A DNA stretch of 64,000 nt from NCBI GenBank assembly GCA_964017235.1, contig OZ024931.1:106534221-106598220 (forward strand). The letters are read 5' to 3'. The notes beneath the pieces were generated by a model, which saw only the letters and a list, made by a program, of their open reading frames with translations, had not been told where the DNA came from and made no database searches. Below are positions 37,201-42,120 of this stretch, piece by piece. A program made the position numbers and the translations under genes. This DNA comes from Sabellastarte sp. h YS-2021 (taxonomy: Eukaryota > Annelida > Polychaeta > Sabellida > Sabellidae). Positions within the stretch are counted from its first letter, which is position 1. Each line of letters begins with the position of its first letter.

Positions 37201-39169
37201 AAGTAACAAAAGTTACATAAAACAGGTCTTTTATGCTTTCCTGTGTACTAGCTCTCTTCCGTGAAACCGGAAGTAGGTCACTGACAATGTAAACAAAGAT
37301 GGCGGCAGACTTGACACCGTTTTGTATTTGTTGAAACTGTGTCTTTTTAAAGATTTTATGCAATAAATATGCGTTTAAGCTGTAAAATAAGCATTTTTAA
37401 AAATTTTTGCCTGTTTGGTGTATGTTATTTCGATATTGAAATACTAGTAGTAAGTGTCGATATCTGTGGGATGATCGATCGATATTGAAAGATCGAGCAC
37501 CAATCCCTATACTAGTGACCGGTAGTTTATACAGGACCGGTAAAGCAATTGTCCATTGGATAGGATGTATTAACACAATAAAATAAATAATTCTATTGTT
37601 ATTATATTCTTTATAAATAAGGTAGATGAAATATTAATTGATGTGGCAAGGAAAAACCGTATTAACCTTGACACCCCAGGATAGGAGACTTCTGAAACAA
37701 ATTTGAACAACAGTTTCTACATTGAATAAAATTTATTCTATACATTGGTCCACATTAGCCTTTGTAGAAGTACAACTAGATTGAGTCAAACTATCAGTGG
37801 AAGTAGCGTTTATGTCCCAACAAGTGATAGAAGTGGAACATAGCCACAAGTAAAAGTAAGTCCTATGACTGTTCTGTATATGCAGTGTCTACTGTACAAA
37901 TAAGCCAACATGGACAACATGAGAGCTTTTTTTAACACTTTCTTCGGATACAACATTTACTTGTGTACAAGTACCTCATCACTGGCAAACTAAAGAATTT
38001 TGCTCCGTTTTTGTCTTTGCATACATCCGTTGTTAAAACAAGCAATCCAAAAAAGATATTAATAAAGGTTCCTTTTTACAGCTCCTAAGTTCATAAATTA
38101 AAGTTCATTTCGATAACTGCTTCTCATATGATGCTCCAAAACTCTGGAATGATTTGACACTGGAAATTTGAACTGCTCCAACACTATCCTGTTTGAAAAT
38201 GCGACTTAAAACATCAGTTTCAGAAGTCTTTCCCTCCCTAGTTTCTCTGCCTACCAAACACCAGCAGTCCCCTTGGGGATGGCTTGAGTATGTTTTACGA
38301 CTTAGTGATTTGTGAATTTCGATTTGGATGGTGTGCCTTAGAATCTGCTAGTTCGGAGATTAAGCACATGGATACCTGATTTACTCTGGATTTCACAATA
38401 ACCACAAACATTGAAGAATTATTTTATAGTTCCATTTAAAGTTCCATTAATTTACAGAAAAGTGATAAGTCATGTCTATAAAGTAATTAAAGTTAAATTT
38501 TTTTATAAAAATCAATTTGGTGCTTGGTTGGATGAACAAACAATCTTACAGAAACACATTTTTCTGTCTTTTTCTTTTTTTTGCGAATAACTTAATACAT
38601 TAGAAGATCTAACTTTTCATGTTTGTAACAGAACCACAAAATTTTGAAAGTGTGCAGAAAAAGATAGTTTAATTTAGCATCATGTTTAAATCCTCAAAAG
38701 TAAACAGTTAGGTTAAACTTAACAATCACTTGTGTAAATTGCAGAAAATTCAATGGGACTTGTAACTTTTATAAACAATATACAAGAGCACCAACTTATT
38801 TCCTGAGTTCTGAATTTCCCATCTTTCCAGCAAGTCGACTCAAAGTCCATAATGATGACATACGAAAATAGCTGACCTGGAATAATGAAAAACAGGAAAT
38901 TATAAGTTACTTCTGATCTGATATATAAACAAAACTTCTAGCAAAATCTCACATTTACAACTGGATGACACAATTGAGTTTCACAAATTAACATTTTAAA
39001 TATAGATGACAATATCTTTAATTACATAAATGTTAAGCAATATTTTAAGTGTATTTAACTATATGCTGAAAAAAAAATTTGTAATCATCATATTAAGACC
39101 TATTTACATGTTTTCTTCACTTTTGTCACCACTGTTGATGCTCTTCTCTTTCTCAAAAATCCAAGCTCC
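7187..39169 (-). CDS. ERI2: ERI2 (ERI1-family exoribonuclease 2), partial split gene
   Basis: Five exons read together as the N-terminal two thirds of an ERI2-type DEDDh 3'-5' exonuclease: 39169-39108, 38876-38796, 32599-32472, 31345-31198 and 7287-7187. All introns are GT-AG and each codon split between exons is completed correctly by the next exon. Catalytic motif I is IIMDFESTCW (Asp and Glu metal ligands) and motif II is the Asp in WSDWDL. Motif III (His and Asp) would be in exons left of the window. ERI1-family enzymes trim 3' ends of RNA; the exact substrate of ERI2 is not settled. The first exon with the start codon was not found. The introns carry all four DIRS copies and an antisense ZAR1-like gene. 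Exon identity is very secure; expression is not shown by sequence. Confidence 0.92.
7470..7830. repeat. Two-copy tandem repeat, about 170-190 bp
   Basis: Two related units share AGGCCA-rich blocks, AAGNTTTTGTAATGA, CTACCNATAATAC and CTCTAGAGGGG, at about 7480-7650 and 7660-7815. Intronic; no coding content seen. Confidence 0.6.
8000..8905. repeat. 150-bp tandem array, six copies
   Basis: The unit contains CTCTATCTCTTACGGTTTTC, GAGATATTCACACTTTTTCA, CCAAGATGGCCGCCAAAAGTGG and CCCCTTTGCATAGGATACTC. Copies start near 8010, 8159, 8309, 8459, 8611 and 8760. Related single units occur at 1-130 and 40850-41090, so this is the amplified core of the same repeat superfamily. Confidence 0.85.
8906..8964. 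repeat. Left fragment of the array split by the DIRS pair
   Basis: Ends CACAAAATGCTCTAAAT. The continuation GCAATNNTTTTCAAGTTATAAA begins at 21507, and the uninterrupted join is present at about 21968-21990 and 22442-22465. The two DIRS elements therefore sit at this point. Confidence 0.85.
8965..9325. repeat. 3' terminal repeat and internal complementary region of A1
   Basis: The left end reads TTGGAAATTTTAATTACTTA and includes the hairpin GTAGCTTTTATAAGCTAC. After the arm, 9214-9278 repeats the outer end inverted. It runs straight into AATTTATTACGCTACAATAG at 9278-9297, which is the reverse complement of the element's right end. The arm carries CACGTGAT and an inverted CCAAT (GACCAATCG). 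Confidence 0.85.
9326..9739 (-). other. 3' untranslated region of A1
   Basis: No ORF. It is conserved in A2 at 15660-15970 with shared blocks GATTACAGCTGAGACTGGAA and CAGTCTGAGTCCCATTTACA. Its preservation between the two copies suggests it belongs to the element rather than to flanking DNA. Confidence 0.7.
9740..10990 (-). CDS. Tyrosine recombinase of A1
   Basis: Inserts the circular element DNA by strand exchange. The frame is open to 11440, but only the part from about 10912 looks like recombinase: EQGFSVEVAERIAAPQR, an N-terminal core-binding region with YKSKWALFEKWC and PSTIDGYRTAIVDTLG, then the catalytic domain. The catalytic Arg is in SGKRRSEIHAW (near 10422), the H-x-x-R box in VKAHDIRAFAASKAF (near 10020), the CHWKAHNTF box near 9945 and the nucleophile Tyr in TNFYL (near 9915). 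All expected active-site residues are present. No good ATG occurs before the domain, and the RNase H frame overlaps this one by about 170-250 bases, so it may be made by frameshifting or from an internal start. The C-terminus runs through the purine tract. Confidence 0.9.
   Translation of the reverse strand, partial: ATPSVNNPTQTVPQAGVPQQPPAPEPPRLVSRSGQLQEQGFSVEVAERIAAPQRSSTRTIYKSKWALFEKWCRENSVDFSTPSVKQISDFFMYLYQDLNRRPSTIDGYRTAIVDTLGPTAQHIAHNADLHRLLSSFHRDRPKSSRNLPKWNLSVVLNELTKAPFEPMKDSDLKHLTLKTAFLLALASGKRRSEIHAWVANKVANLGQWEKVALFPSSDFIAKNQLAREGSQSVSPVTIPALTTIVDRQFKEDRTLCPVRALRFYLDRTKDLRGSRSLLFISFKKGHTSDIRPATLSSWLKQTILLCYKQADQQALDLVQVKAHDIRAFAASKAFYGGVSVDQIMQACHWKAHNTFTNFYLKDLTWSDTDNNLYLGPVVAVQQVLDPSPQTSCPRKEKRGGGGTSATTKSSGVIPRI
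9781..9806 (-). other. Purine tract near the 3' end of A1
   Basis: On the sense strand this is a run of A/G (GGAAAGAAAAAA followed by about 14 G) within the last codons of the recombinase. The position relative to the 3' repeat resembles the tract in B1, although the two families differ elsewhere. It is missing from A2, where the recombinase end is deleted. Confidence 0.6.
10738..11437 (-). CDS. C-terminal RNase H/linker part of the A1 polyprotein, shifted frame
   Basis: Continues the polyprotein after the frame break near 11430. It encodes CALLWKIMTWCHHYHITLKA, ARHIPGCLNVMADLLSRSNQ, HVDLFATHLNHKLPLY, DPKAWDIDALNINW and IAPGWPGMPWFWDL, the block typical of DIRS and Ngaro elements between RNase H and recombinase. 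It ends at 10738, overlapping the recombinase frame. A2 and A1 differ here by about 8-9 bases, and the extra bases in A2 restore one frame, so A1 probably suffered a small deletion. Confidence 0.85.
11415..14948 (-). CDS. Gag-reverse transcriptase-RNase H polyprotein of A1
   Basis: The frame is open from 15008, but the ATG at 14948 (MSTHQANKDKPR) matches the start in A2. Residues 15-40 form a Cys/His motif HFCFSFDTHNFCPTC followed by REAGKG, probably a zinc-binding Gag segment. A Ser/charged-rich linker follows, and then a conserved region with ARQNISTLNFTAAFAKTSSS. The reverse transcriptase spans about residues 770-980: NAIERIDNVKSLGFYSRLF, IDLSRLNTFLH, SIDLSDPYLHIPIHP (catalytic Asp) and QYLDDWLIRSQ (catalytic Asp pair, near 12150). 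RNase H motifs are LFTDASNEGWGAH, NVLELKAVSLAL and LVATDNSTVVAYI. The frame closes at 11415 after a frameshift near 11430. No protease domain is seen. Confidence 0.92.
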   Translation of the reverse strand: MSTHQANKDKPRAQKCRHFCFSFDTHNFCPTCREAGKGDDPCVTFETPCEICTSFTDEQLQKIQNRKRYLKKQKAATSSKDELDLLGEGDGDSFTGSNADLECAADSLFTSPPCPQPLAFSSLSLKTPAKTIPPTPGTALQNKIQKNIEKSLGDSLNIHLQQQMGTFQASMLEAFQSLREELAAKQKVEVESSLLASKPGLSSNTAAPLDLPPPRSGTNIPSEDMDVDFGPALPPCLVSTQPSSDQYVAPSEGHPEEVSYSHKKQSHKQPVDPSSASDQLIEDSDEPRIPSSRSKKHSDKSKHKSRSRYVSFSSEEDHSPVARHRSSKPSRAQPSGVASDQDLPQHDPDPPYYREVALSDMPSQYSEEVDTFRRILSLPDPRESMSRSSTSVLGLDDEKGRQELRPRGPSSILPLSSVIKDAFDKFQHDFKAANLSEGKYVKPPPSTSKWYKVGQPTFQDKIQELNTDFAKICITPRPSGPPVARVPLPVLKELELQARQNISTLNFTAAFAKTSSSCNASLEKCQHSIKSTVKKIKSQIQKGANPEKAAKRGYEEVADYLDFWNKTVLVQHRALTCLSKSLAHILQRELYSMANTGLLRREADMTLLHPQLGETRRQELRNSSFWGPSLFESQLVKEGEDFLLKKSTSKDSQGLYPTRISPFVVPTRKEAPTGNVPMGAIPLKAVTGPFPREEENPTSEAPGVVFDPTIEEGGVETPLPNDSSKASLSPPVGGRLRSFRRDWLTNKCSQNVLNIITNGYVLPFRSKPNLIRFPLILSEYKAQQKDQALATCIQSLLSKNAIERIDNVKSLGFYSRLFLVPKPHQRWRPVIDLSRLNTFLHIEKFKMETPESIRTSLIPGEWVSSIDLSDPYLHIPIHPSSRKYLRFCYKAQVFQFTSLPFGLATAPQVFTMIVKEVKLMALSRGLRIHQYLDDWLIRSQSQEEAQVNTQAVVDLTQSLGWILNQEKSELKPTQVFSFVGYEYHLDSALVKPTQERWLKLQDLILRLKSKRVLTARCLMSLIGLLASTEKMVPEGRLHMRPFQFHLKEHWRYPQSLDNLLPWTEAIAAHLDWWQNPSNVMKGADLHPKDHSIQLFTDASNEGWGAHLDQNSTKGLWSDREKRLHINVLELKAVSLALRDFKDQCQNQTVLVATDNSTVVAYINKQGGTHCVLSCGRS
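15173..15338. repeat. 5' terminal repeat arm of A1
   Basis: Inverted copy of 9006-9155, ending GCTATTGTAGCGTAATAAAA. It contains CGATTGGTC and ATCACGTGACG, so the transcription start region of the element has an inverted CCAAT box and an E-box. Confidence 0.85.
15339..15660. repeat. 3' terminal repeat and internal complementary region of A2
   Basis: Starts TTGAAAATTTTAATTACTTA. The inverted outer end recurs at 15560-15612 and is followed by TTTTATTGTGCTACAATAGC, the complement of the A2 right end. It has the same arrangement as A1. Confidence 0.85.
15970..17110 (-). pseudogene. Tyrosine recombinase of A2, frameshifted
   Basis: About 90 percent like the A1 protein by eye. The N-terminal part EQGFSVEVAERIAAPQQSST reads in one frame down to a shift near 16755. 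The catalytic part (KRRSEIHAW, VKAHDIRAFAASKVF, CHWKAHNTFTNFYL) reads in another frame. The active-site residues are still present, but the C-terminal tail and the purine tract found in A1 are replaced by unrelated codons. Confidence 0.88.
16912..19120 (-). pseudogene. Reverse transcriptase-RNase H of A2, broken
   Basis: The RT N-terminal half (SIDLSDAYLHIPIHPLSRKY) is in one frame to about 18460. After a small deletion the palm (LPFGLATAPQVFTMIVKEVK, QYLDDWLIRSQ) and RNase H start (LFTDASNEGWGAH) follow in another frame. A TGG-to-TGA stop lies near 17784. Past it the RNase H end and the DLFATHLNHKLPLY block continue to about 17000. Extra bases relative to A1 near 17620 keep the expected frame there. 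Confidence 0.9.
19129..21095 (-). pseudogene. Gag-like N-terminal part of the A2 polyprotein, broken
   Basis: Starts MSSHQSSKDKPR with the Cys/His motif HFCHPFDNHNYCPTC and REAGKG. Disruptions relative to A1: a frameshift near 20640 after NLEKSL, a CGA-to-TGA stop near 19990 (after EEVDTF), a stop near 19336 (after QRELY), and a frameshift near 19165. Between the breaks the two copies stay clearly alignable. Confidence 0.9.
21343..21506. repeat. 5' terminal repeat arm of A2
   Basis: Inverted relative of 15388-15496, with GATCATGTGAC in place of the CACGTG seen on the left, ending TATTGTAGCACAATAAAA. The flank changes to GCAATG at 21507. Confidence 0.85.
21507..22480. repeat. Higher-order tandem repeat
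   Basis: Two units of about 470 bp, each made of three related blocks of about 150 bp with AAAAGTAGCTATTACTCAGC, ATGTTATAGCTGACCCAAAA and AATGCAATAGTTTTCAAGTT. It is the continuation of the array cut at 8964. The CTCTAAATGCAAT joins at about 21658, 21815, 21975 and 22449 give the empty insertion site of the DIRS pair. Confidence 0.85.
22481..24170. other. Intronic DNA, little recognised
   Basis: AT-rich sequence. The stretch 22560-22760 with AACAGACGAACAAACAGATC looks like the end of another dispersed repeat. No exon, RNA gene or transposon could be supported between 22800 and 24170. Upstream exons of the ZAR1-like gene could lie here unrecognised. Confidence 0.5.
24183..24314 (+). CDS. ZAR1L: ZAR1-like penultimate exon
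   Basis: Encodes the first CxxC pair (CPNC) and WESAYVFCKYTKR. The donor AGG/GTAAGT is strong. The acceptor at the ...TTCGAAG sequence is weak, so the 5' boundary is uncertain by about 10 bases. Confidence 0.8.
24183..25860 (+). CDS. ZAR1L: ZAR1-like (zygote arrest) protein, C-terminal exons
   Basis: Two exons, 24183-24314 and 25639-25860, join in phase 0 through a GTAAGT donor and a TATTTCAG acceptor. The product has the 3CxxC zinc-binding domain of the ZAR1/ZAR1L family: RRYYGYFKCPNCSHYWESAY, then VKEFYYKQECSECDRQ, then SRRPHRSDLCEKCRQGQPC. Family members bind 3' UTRs of maternal mRNAs and act in oocytes. Compared with vertebrate ZAR1 the segment between the second and third CxxC is short and lacks one Cys pair, so the exact orthology is open. 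The N-terminal exons were not found. The start of the first listed exon is approximate (the frame is open back to 24171). The gene lies on the strand opposite ERI2 inside its largest intron. Confidence 0.82.
24818..25051 (-). mobile_element. tRNA-derived SINE
   Basis: The reverse strand starts GGGGCCACGGTGGCAGAGTG (A-box-like TGGCAGAGTGG), has a B box (GGGGTTCGATCCCCG) and ends CACTGTTGAAAGCGACGT-type sequence with a tail of TAAACAAA units. It is flanked by a perfect 15-bp target duplication CTCAAAATTCTTTTG (24803-24817 and 25052-25066). It sits in the intron of the ZAR1-like gene. It is the youngest looking of four copies in the window. Confidence 0.9.
25639..25860 (+). CDS. ZAR1L: ZAR1-like last exon
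   Basis: The acceptor TATTTCAG is followed by GGG-GGA-GTG-AAG. It encodes the second and third CxxC pairs and the family signature RPHRSDLCEKC, ending CELRI and TAA at 25858-25860. Confidence 0.88.
   Translation, partial: GGVKEFYYKQECSECDRQVFPYETEPIQPSGVYNEGRRRNNSRRPHRSDLCEKCRQGQPCIETIEDDFCELRI
25891..25896 (+). promoter_or_regulatory. Polyadenylation signal of the ZAR1-like gene
   Basis: AATAAA, 31 bases after the stop codon, in AT-rich DNA. Suitable position and strand. Confidence 0.55.
25900..26714. other. Intronic DNA, nothing recognised
   Basis: AT-rich, no exon, repeat or RNA gene that can be supported. Confidence 0.5.
26715..27795 (+). mobile_element. Hairpin-ended repeat with tandem core (copy X1)
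   Basis: The 5' module AAAATAGCATCAGAGATGCC runs to about 27035. It is followed by about three tandem units of 155-160 bp (CAAGGTCAAAGGTCAAATCA, CATACCAAGTATCAACTTCC, TACGGTTTCCGAGATATAGC). A GC-rich segment and the hairpin ACCCCGACAGTCCTTAAGGG...CTGTGGGGT follow at about 27761-27791. Non-coding. This layout matches the non-autonomous Helentron-like (pearl/CvA-type) elements known in bivalves. Confidence 0.7.
28290..28760 (+). mobile_element. Hairpin-ended repeat, second family
   Basis: Three tandem units of about 160 bp, each with CTTGGGGTAAACATCCCCTG, AAAATTTGGTGAAAATC and TGTTGCCATGGCAACAGTTG. They end in the hairpin AACCCCAGCCTTTATGGG...GCTGGGGTT at about 28731-28756 and TAAAAATGAAC. The core differs from X1 but the design is the same. 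Confidence 0.7.
29302..30910 (+). mobile_element. Hairpin-ended repeat with tandem core (copy X2), interrupted
   Basis: Same 5' module as X1 (AAAATAGCATCAGAGATGCC), tandem units of the same family at 29700-30260 and 30720-30830, and the terminal hairpin CCCCGACAGCCCTTAAGGGC at about 30876-30895. It is interrupted at 30261-30719 by a different element. A block (AAAATTTATTAATTGGAGAA) at 29563 is shared with the sequence just after X1, so the two loci may also share flanks by duplication. Confidence 0.7.
30261..30719 (+). mobile_element. Hairpin-ended element nested in X2
   Basis: 459 bp, from CTAGAGGATCGC to the terminal hairpin AAGCATCCCTTGCGGGATGC at about 30696-30715 followed by TTAA. Contains AAAATTGCCGCCATTTTTGG, linking it to the repeats at 1-568 and 40830-41490. 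X1-type units give the uninterrupted host sequence GGTCAAATCAAGG, so the insertion went between A and T without target duplication. Confidence 0.75.
31198..31345 (-). CDS. ERI2: ERI2 exon
   Basis: The acceptor TTTTATTCAG precedes GAT-CAA. It encodes DQVEQGVSLSVCLKKFSSWL and ends CTFVTWS with the donor G/GTCTGT (phase 1). The one leftover G pairs with AC at 7287 to give the catalytic Asp. Confidence 0.92.
31346..32471. other. ERI2 intron
   Basis: AT-rich intron of 1126 bp; no repeat or gene recognised. Confidence 0.7.
32472..32599 (-). CDS. ERI2: ERI2 exon
   Basis: The acceptor TGTTTTCAG precedes TT-GAA-TTT. It encodes EFPAVLLNTSSGEIESEFH and VQPQENPILSDFCKELTG, strongly conserved ERI blocks. 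The donor is CAG/GTAATG, phase 0. The first two bases complete an Ile codon started at 38796. Confidence 0.93.
32600..33883. other. ERI2 intron
   Basis: No gene or transposon recognised; a T homopolymer of about 18 bases lies near 33821-33838. Confidence 0.6.
33884..34240. repeat. 3' terminal repeat and internal complementary region of B2
   Basis: The outer end is repeated inverted at 34177-34210 and followed by ATTTTATTGCATTAATACAT, the complement of the right end. Same design as B1. Confidence 0.8.
34700..35620 (-). pseudogene. Tyrosine recombinase of B2, broken
   Basis: Readable pieces: KEQGFSEAVAARIEAPQRGS with STRSVYEAKWTIF near 35520-35590, DRKLQPGTIDGNRSAIANKL near 35370, HRPKGRRGIPSWNLSLVLHQ near 35240, and FLLALGSGKSRSEIHAWL (with the catalytic Arg) near 35110. 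A distal part lies near 34750. Frame changes and stops separate them. Confidence 0.82.
35640..36782 (-). pseudogene. Gag-like region of B2, broken
   Basis: Starts at the ATG at 36782 (MSPGQKRGTCGHIMAVFDNH), giving a Cys/His motif CGHIMAVFDNHKKCTRC followed by RNKGVG that matches the spacing of the family A Gag motif. The frame breaks near 36680. An acidic, Ser/Thr/Pro-rich 155-codon stretch follows (36618-36154), and a further stretch (RPRAPILVNDNYF, CVNGLNDCVYVPGQRG) reads to about 35720. No other domain recognised. Confidence 0.6.
36991..37514. mobile_element. hAT-like MITE
   Basis: 524 bp, starting TAGTGTAGGGATCGAG and ending with the near complement CAATCCCTATACTA. It is flanked by an 8-bp target duplication GTGATCGG / GTGACCGG (one mismatch) at 36983-36990 and 37515-37522. 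The 8-bp duplication and TAG-type termini with TAGGGAT are hAT features. The subterminal regions are full of GATCGAT and CGATATTG motifs. No transposase. It lies inside the 5' terminal repeat of B2. Confidence 0.8.
37584..38100. other. ERI2 intron, nothing recognised
   Basis: AT-rich; no supported feature. Confidence 0.5.
38105..38245 (+). mobile_element. Fossil 3' end of a LINE (CR1/L2/RTE-type)
   Basis: One frame reads CFSYDAPKLWNDLTLEI, stop, TAPTLSCLKMRLKT. This is the usual C-terminal motif of non-LTR reverse transcriptase proteins (SYxAPxLWNxLP followed by FKxxLKT). Only this end is left and it contains a stop. Confidence 0.75.
38796..38876 (-). CDS. ERI2: ERI2 exon with exonuclease motif I
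   Basis: The acceptor TATTCCAG precedes GT-CAG-CTA. It encodes QLFSYVIIMDFESTCW (metal-binding Asp and Glu) and KDGKFRTQEI. The donor is ATA-A/GTTGGT. The leading GT completes a Cys codon from the upstream exon. Confidence 0.92.
   Translation of the reverse strand, partial: VSYFRMSSLWTLSRLAGKMGNSELRK
39108..39169 (-). CDS. ERI2: ERI2 N-terminal exon (second coding exon)
   Basis: The acceptor CTATTTCAG precedes G-GAG-CTT. It encodes ELGFLRKRRASTVVTKVKKT, matching the basic N-terminal segment of ERI2 (LGxxRRK). The donor is T/GTAAAT. The preceding exon must supply two bases of the first codon and the start Met, and was not found. Confidence 0.85.
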
Positions 39170-39349
39170 CTGAAATAGAACATAACCAAAAATGTTGCAA
39201 TGACTTTATACATTGATTGTATCTGAATTAAACCTGTAAAAAATAATCATTTATTCGTATTCTTTTGTAAATAGTTTTCCTGCCAGAAGGTTTATTATAA
39301 ACTTTGTTGGCTTTTCCTGATTGCTTCAGTACAATGTTATTTATAAAAA

Positions 39350-39556
39350 AAATAGCATCAGAGCTGCCCGTACCCAACAGCAAGGGGAAATAATATTTGA
39401 CAGTTGACACCAGGAGACACAGATGTAAAACAAAAAAAGACCAGGAGACTTTCAGATACAGCCAGGGCAATCTTTTTCCTGCCACCCCCTGCCCATCTGG
39501 ACATCATGGGTGAAAACAATACCCCGACAGTCCTTAAAGGCTGTGGGGTAAAAATT
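39350..39556 (+). mobile_element. Short hairpin-ended repeat (copy X3)
   Basis: Has the 5' module (AAAATAGCATCAGAGCTGCC) and the 3' end of X1/X2 (hairpin CCCCGACAGTCCTTAAAGGC, then GTGGGGTAAAAATT), but only a vestige of a core unit. An internal-deletion derivative. Confidence 0.75.
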
Positions 39557-39559
39557 GGC

Positions 39560-39790
39560 GAAAATTTTTAATAGTTTGGAAAATGTTGAAGAAGATATTG
39601 AAAATGGGTAAATACCATTGTTTTTCACTCAGTTATGTTTGTATGTTGTGGGGAATATAAGAAAATAGCTGTGGGAATACTTGGGTGAACACACTTGTAG
39701 GCATTGGCGTTTGAAGCAAATCTCCAGTTTTATGTGGGGTCGTGCCACGGCTCTACAAGCAAAGTAATGCCCCTTTCATACTACAGGTGG
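39560..39790. repeat. Partial copy of the palindromic element at 47.6-48.1 kb
   Basis: AATAGCTGTGGGAAT and CAAATCTCCAGTTTTATGTG, GGGTCGTGCCACGGCTCTAC match the right half of 47618-48077. The left half is absent. Confidence 0.65.
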
Positions 39791-40829
39791 TACATCCTGT
39801 GGTTAGAAACTTTTACTTACTTTTTAACCGCCATTAACAGTAGGATGACAGTACTACAAATGTTGGTCACCAAGAAGCAACCTCCATTAACCTCAACTCA
39901 CCTTGGCAGCCATTGGATGAACATGTGGCAAAACAACCAATGCCTCCACTCACCTTATGCTTCCTTGTTACAACGAAGGAAGACTGAATCACAACCTTAT
40001 ATAAACTGTGGACAACACTTTTGGTTACCATAGCAAGACATTCACATGGGCAGAATCGTCTGCGCATGCCCACAGTACTGAATTCAGAGGCGGAAATTTT
40101 AACATTTTAAAACTTGCATAGGTTGCCAGTGACTCGCAAGTTTGCAATTGGACATCAGGCGGTGATCCAAGGACAGGGACATTTCACCAAACGCGGCCAA
40201 CTACCTGTCGTGTGAAAGGTTTATAAAATACAGCCAAGGTTGCATATTTGCATTCAGGTGGAAATTCACGAGTGGTGTGCACCACTCATGAGTTTGTATA
40301 TACCAGTGGGAAGCTTTGACGGTTCTCAGGTCATTCACCACCTGTGTGTTTATATTTGGACGTTAACAAACAAAAATGATAATAACAAAGAAATAAAAGA
40401 AATCACAATATTTCACTAGCCACCATGTGAAAGATGTACATTTAATTTCTTGTACATTTTCTGAGATTATTTACAAAATCAAGAGTATTAAAACACTTCA
40501 TTTCACAGGTTTTTGTGAGAAAGCACATGTATTCTGCATCTTTGTTATTAGAGGTGAAGGTCACAAATTGGAAAGTTTCTGGGGGTACTCAAGAGTGGTA
40601 AATACAGCCCGTGGCACCGTTCTTGACAAATTTAGAGGCTATGAACTTGTGTTTACAGCTGGTAAGAACGCTGCGATTACCAGACGTTTCGACCTACTTT
40701 TTTATTCAACCCAATTATATATAAACACATGCATATGTTTATAAGAAGACTTCCTATATAACACAATGTAAAACAGGAGTTCTACACCCATATCATTATA
40801 TTTATATAATGAAGTAGTACAGATAAATT
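39791..40829. other. Intergenic or 5' ERI2 region
   Basis: No exon supported. A near NRF1-type site (TGCGCATGCCC) lies at about 40059, and a perfect 18-bp palindrome GAGTGGTGTGCACCACTC at about 40271-40288. The missing first ERI2 exon may lie here, but no ATG exon with the right phase could be chosen. Confidence 0.4.
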
Positions 40830-41490
40830 GCCAAGAGTACATTTCTTAGATACCCCTTGGGTCGAAAATTTCGACGAAATCGCTTTACCTCGCACGGTTA
40901 AGGAGATAGAAGCAATTTTGTGTTTTGCCATTTTTGGCAAAAATTCGAAAATTCAAAATGGTCGCCATTTTTGGGGAGGGGAAAATTTTTTGAAAATTGC
41001 AAAGAGTACATTCCTTAGATACCCTGTGGGTTGAAAATTTCGACGAAATCGCTCTATCTCGCACGGTTTAGGAGATATGAGCACATTTGCCTTTTTCAGT
41101 ATTCAAAATAGCCAATTACTCATTTATTTAATTAATTACTCACTCATCTATGAAGCAATTCCCCCCAAAAGCAATCCCATACAACCTATTAACCCAATGA
41201 ACCTCCATACCAAATTTCAGAAAGCTAGGCTTAATAGCATTCCTTAAAATGTCTGGAAACCAAAGAGATACTCAAACGTAGCAAAGTAGCTATTACTCAG
41301 TTAGCTATAGAGCTATCATCACCAAAAGCAATCCCATACAAGCTATTAACCCAATAAACCTGCATGCCAAATTTGGTAAAGATAGGATAAGAACTGTTGC
41401 CTAAAATGTCTGGAAACCAAGTGGGACGCCGGACGCCGGAAAAAGCAAAAACTTATATGTCCACCCCCCAGTGGGGTGGACATAATAAGA
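40830..41490 (+). repeat. Hairpin-ended interspersed repeat, second copy
   Basis: Same modules as 1-568: AAAATGGTCGCCATTTTTGG, AAATCGCTCTATCTCGCACG, a GCAATCCCATACAA block repeated twice, GGACGCCGGACGCCGGAAAA, and the hairpin CCACCCCCCAGTGGGGTGG at about 41462-41480 followed by ACATAATAAGA. Confidence 0.7.
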
Positions 41491-41769
41491 GATTATGTCC
41501 CCCAGAGTGCAAGTTTTTGAAACTATGCCAGTTACATGTACCAGCTGTAACCTGGCCATGTAAGGAGACTATTGTCTAATCTAGGGTGATGCCTGTAATA
41601 TAAACAGAATTTAGGCAGTTTAGACAATGGTGTGATGTATATTGTCTAGTTCAATTGCAATTTGATCCAATTTTAGGGTGGTTTAAAATATAGTATGAGA
41701 ACAAGGTCACACAATATTTATTTTAGCATATTTTTATTTCAAATACACAATATGGCCTTCTGGTCTCAA

Positions 41770-42120
41770 TAGGGCCATACAGCTTGGCACATGCTCACAT
41801 GATACCAAACACAATATGAATTGATTGAATATTTACAAAAATTTTTCCCTACTGCTTCTAGGCATAACTTGGCGGCGGACATAAGTTGCCCCCCATCATC
41901 ATTCTTGAATGGTCTATTATAATAAGATTTATGATAAGCAACACTTTTAAACCCTGTGCAACCACACATTTGTCTGTTTGATACATTCAAATGAGTGGCG
42001 GCCAACTTATATCCACAGCCAAGTTATGCCTAGAAGCAGCATAGGGCCATACAGCTTGGCACATGCTCACACTATACCAAACACAATAGGAATTGATTGA
42101 ATATTTACAAAATCTTAGGG
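41770..42120. repeat. Direct duplication
   Basis: AGGGCCATACAGCTTGGCAC through GAATTGATTGAATATTTAC occurs at 41769-41836 and again at 42044-42110. No coding content. Confidence 0.75.

Larger units (their letters stand above)
33884..37583 (-). mobile_element. DIRS-like retrotransposon, family B, internally deleted copy (B2)
   Basis: Ends match B1: left AAAATTTAATAAGTAAATTA, right GGATGTATTAACACAATAAA, with terminal arms containing CCGGCAGGACCGG-type blocks. It keeps a decayed recombinase (34700-35620) and a decayed Gag-like region (35640-36782) but has lost reverse transcriptase and RNase H between them. It could therefore only have moved with help from another copy. The 5' arm is interrupted by a hAT-like MITE. 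It lies in an ERI2 intron in sense orientation. Confidence 0.85.

Noticed and set aside
39867..40073. 68-codon minus ORF with MVTK as the first ERI2 exon
   Set aside because: An N-terminus similar to that expected is visible, but no GT donor gives the two leftover bases needed to join 39169.
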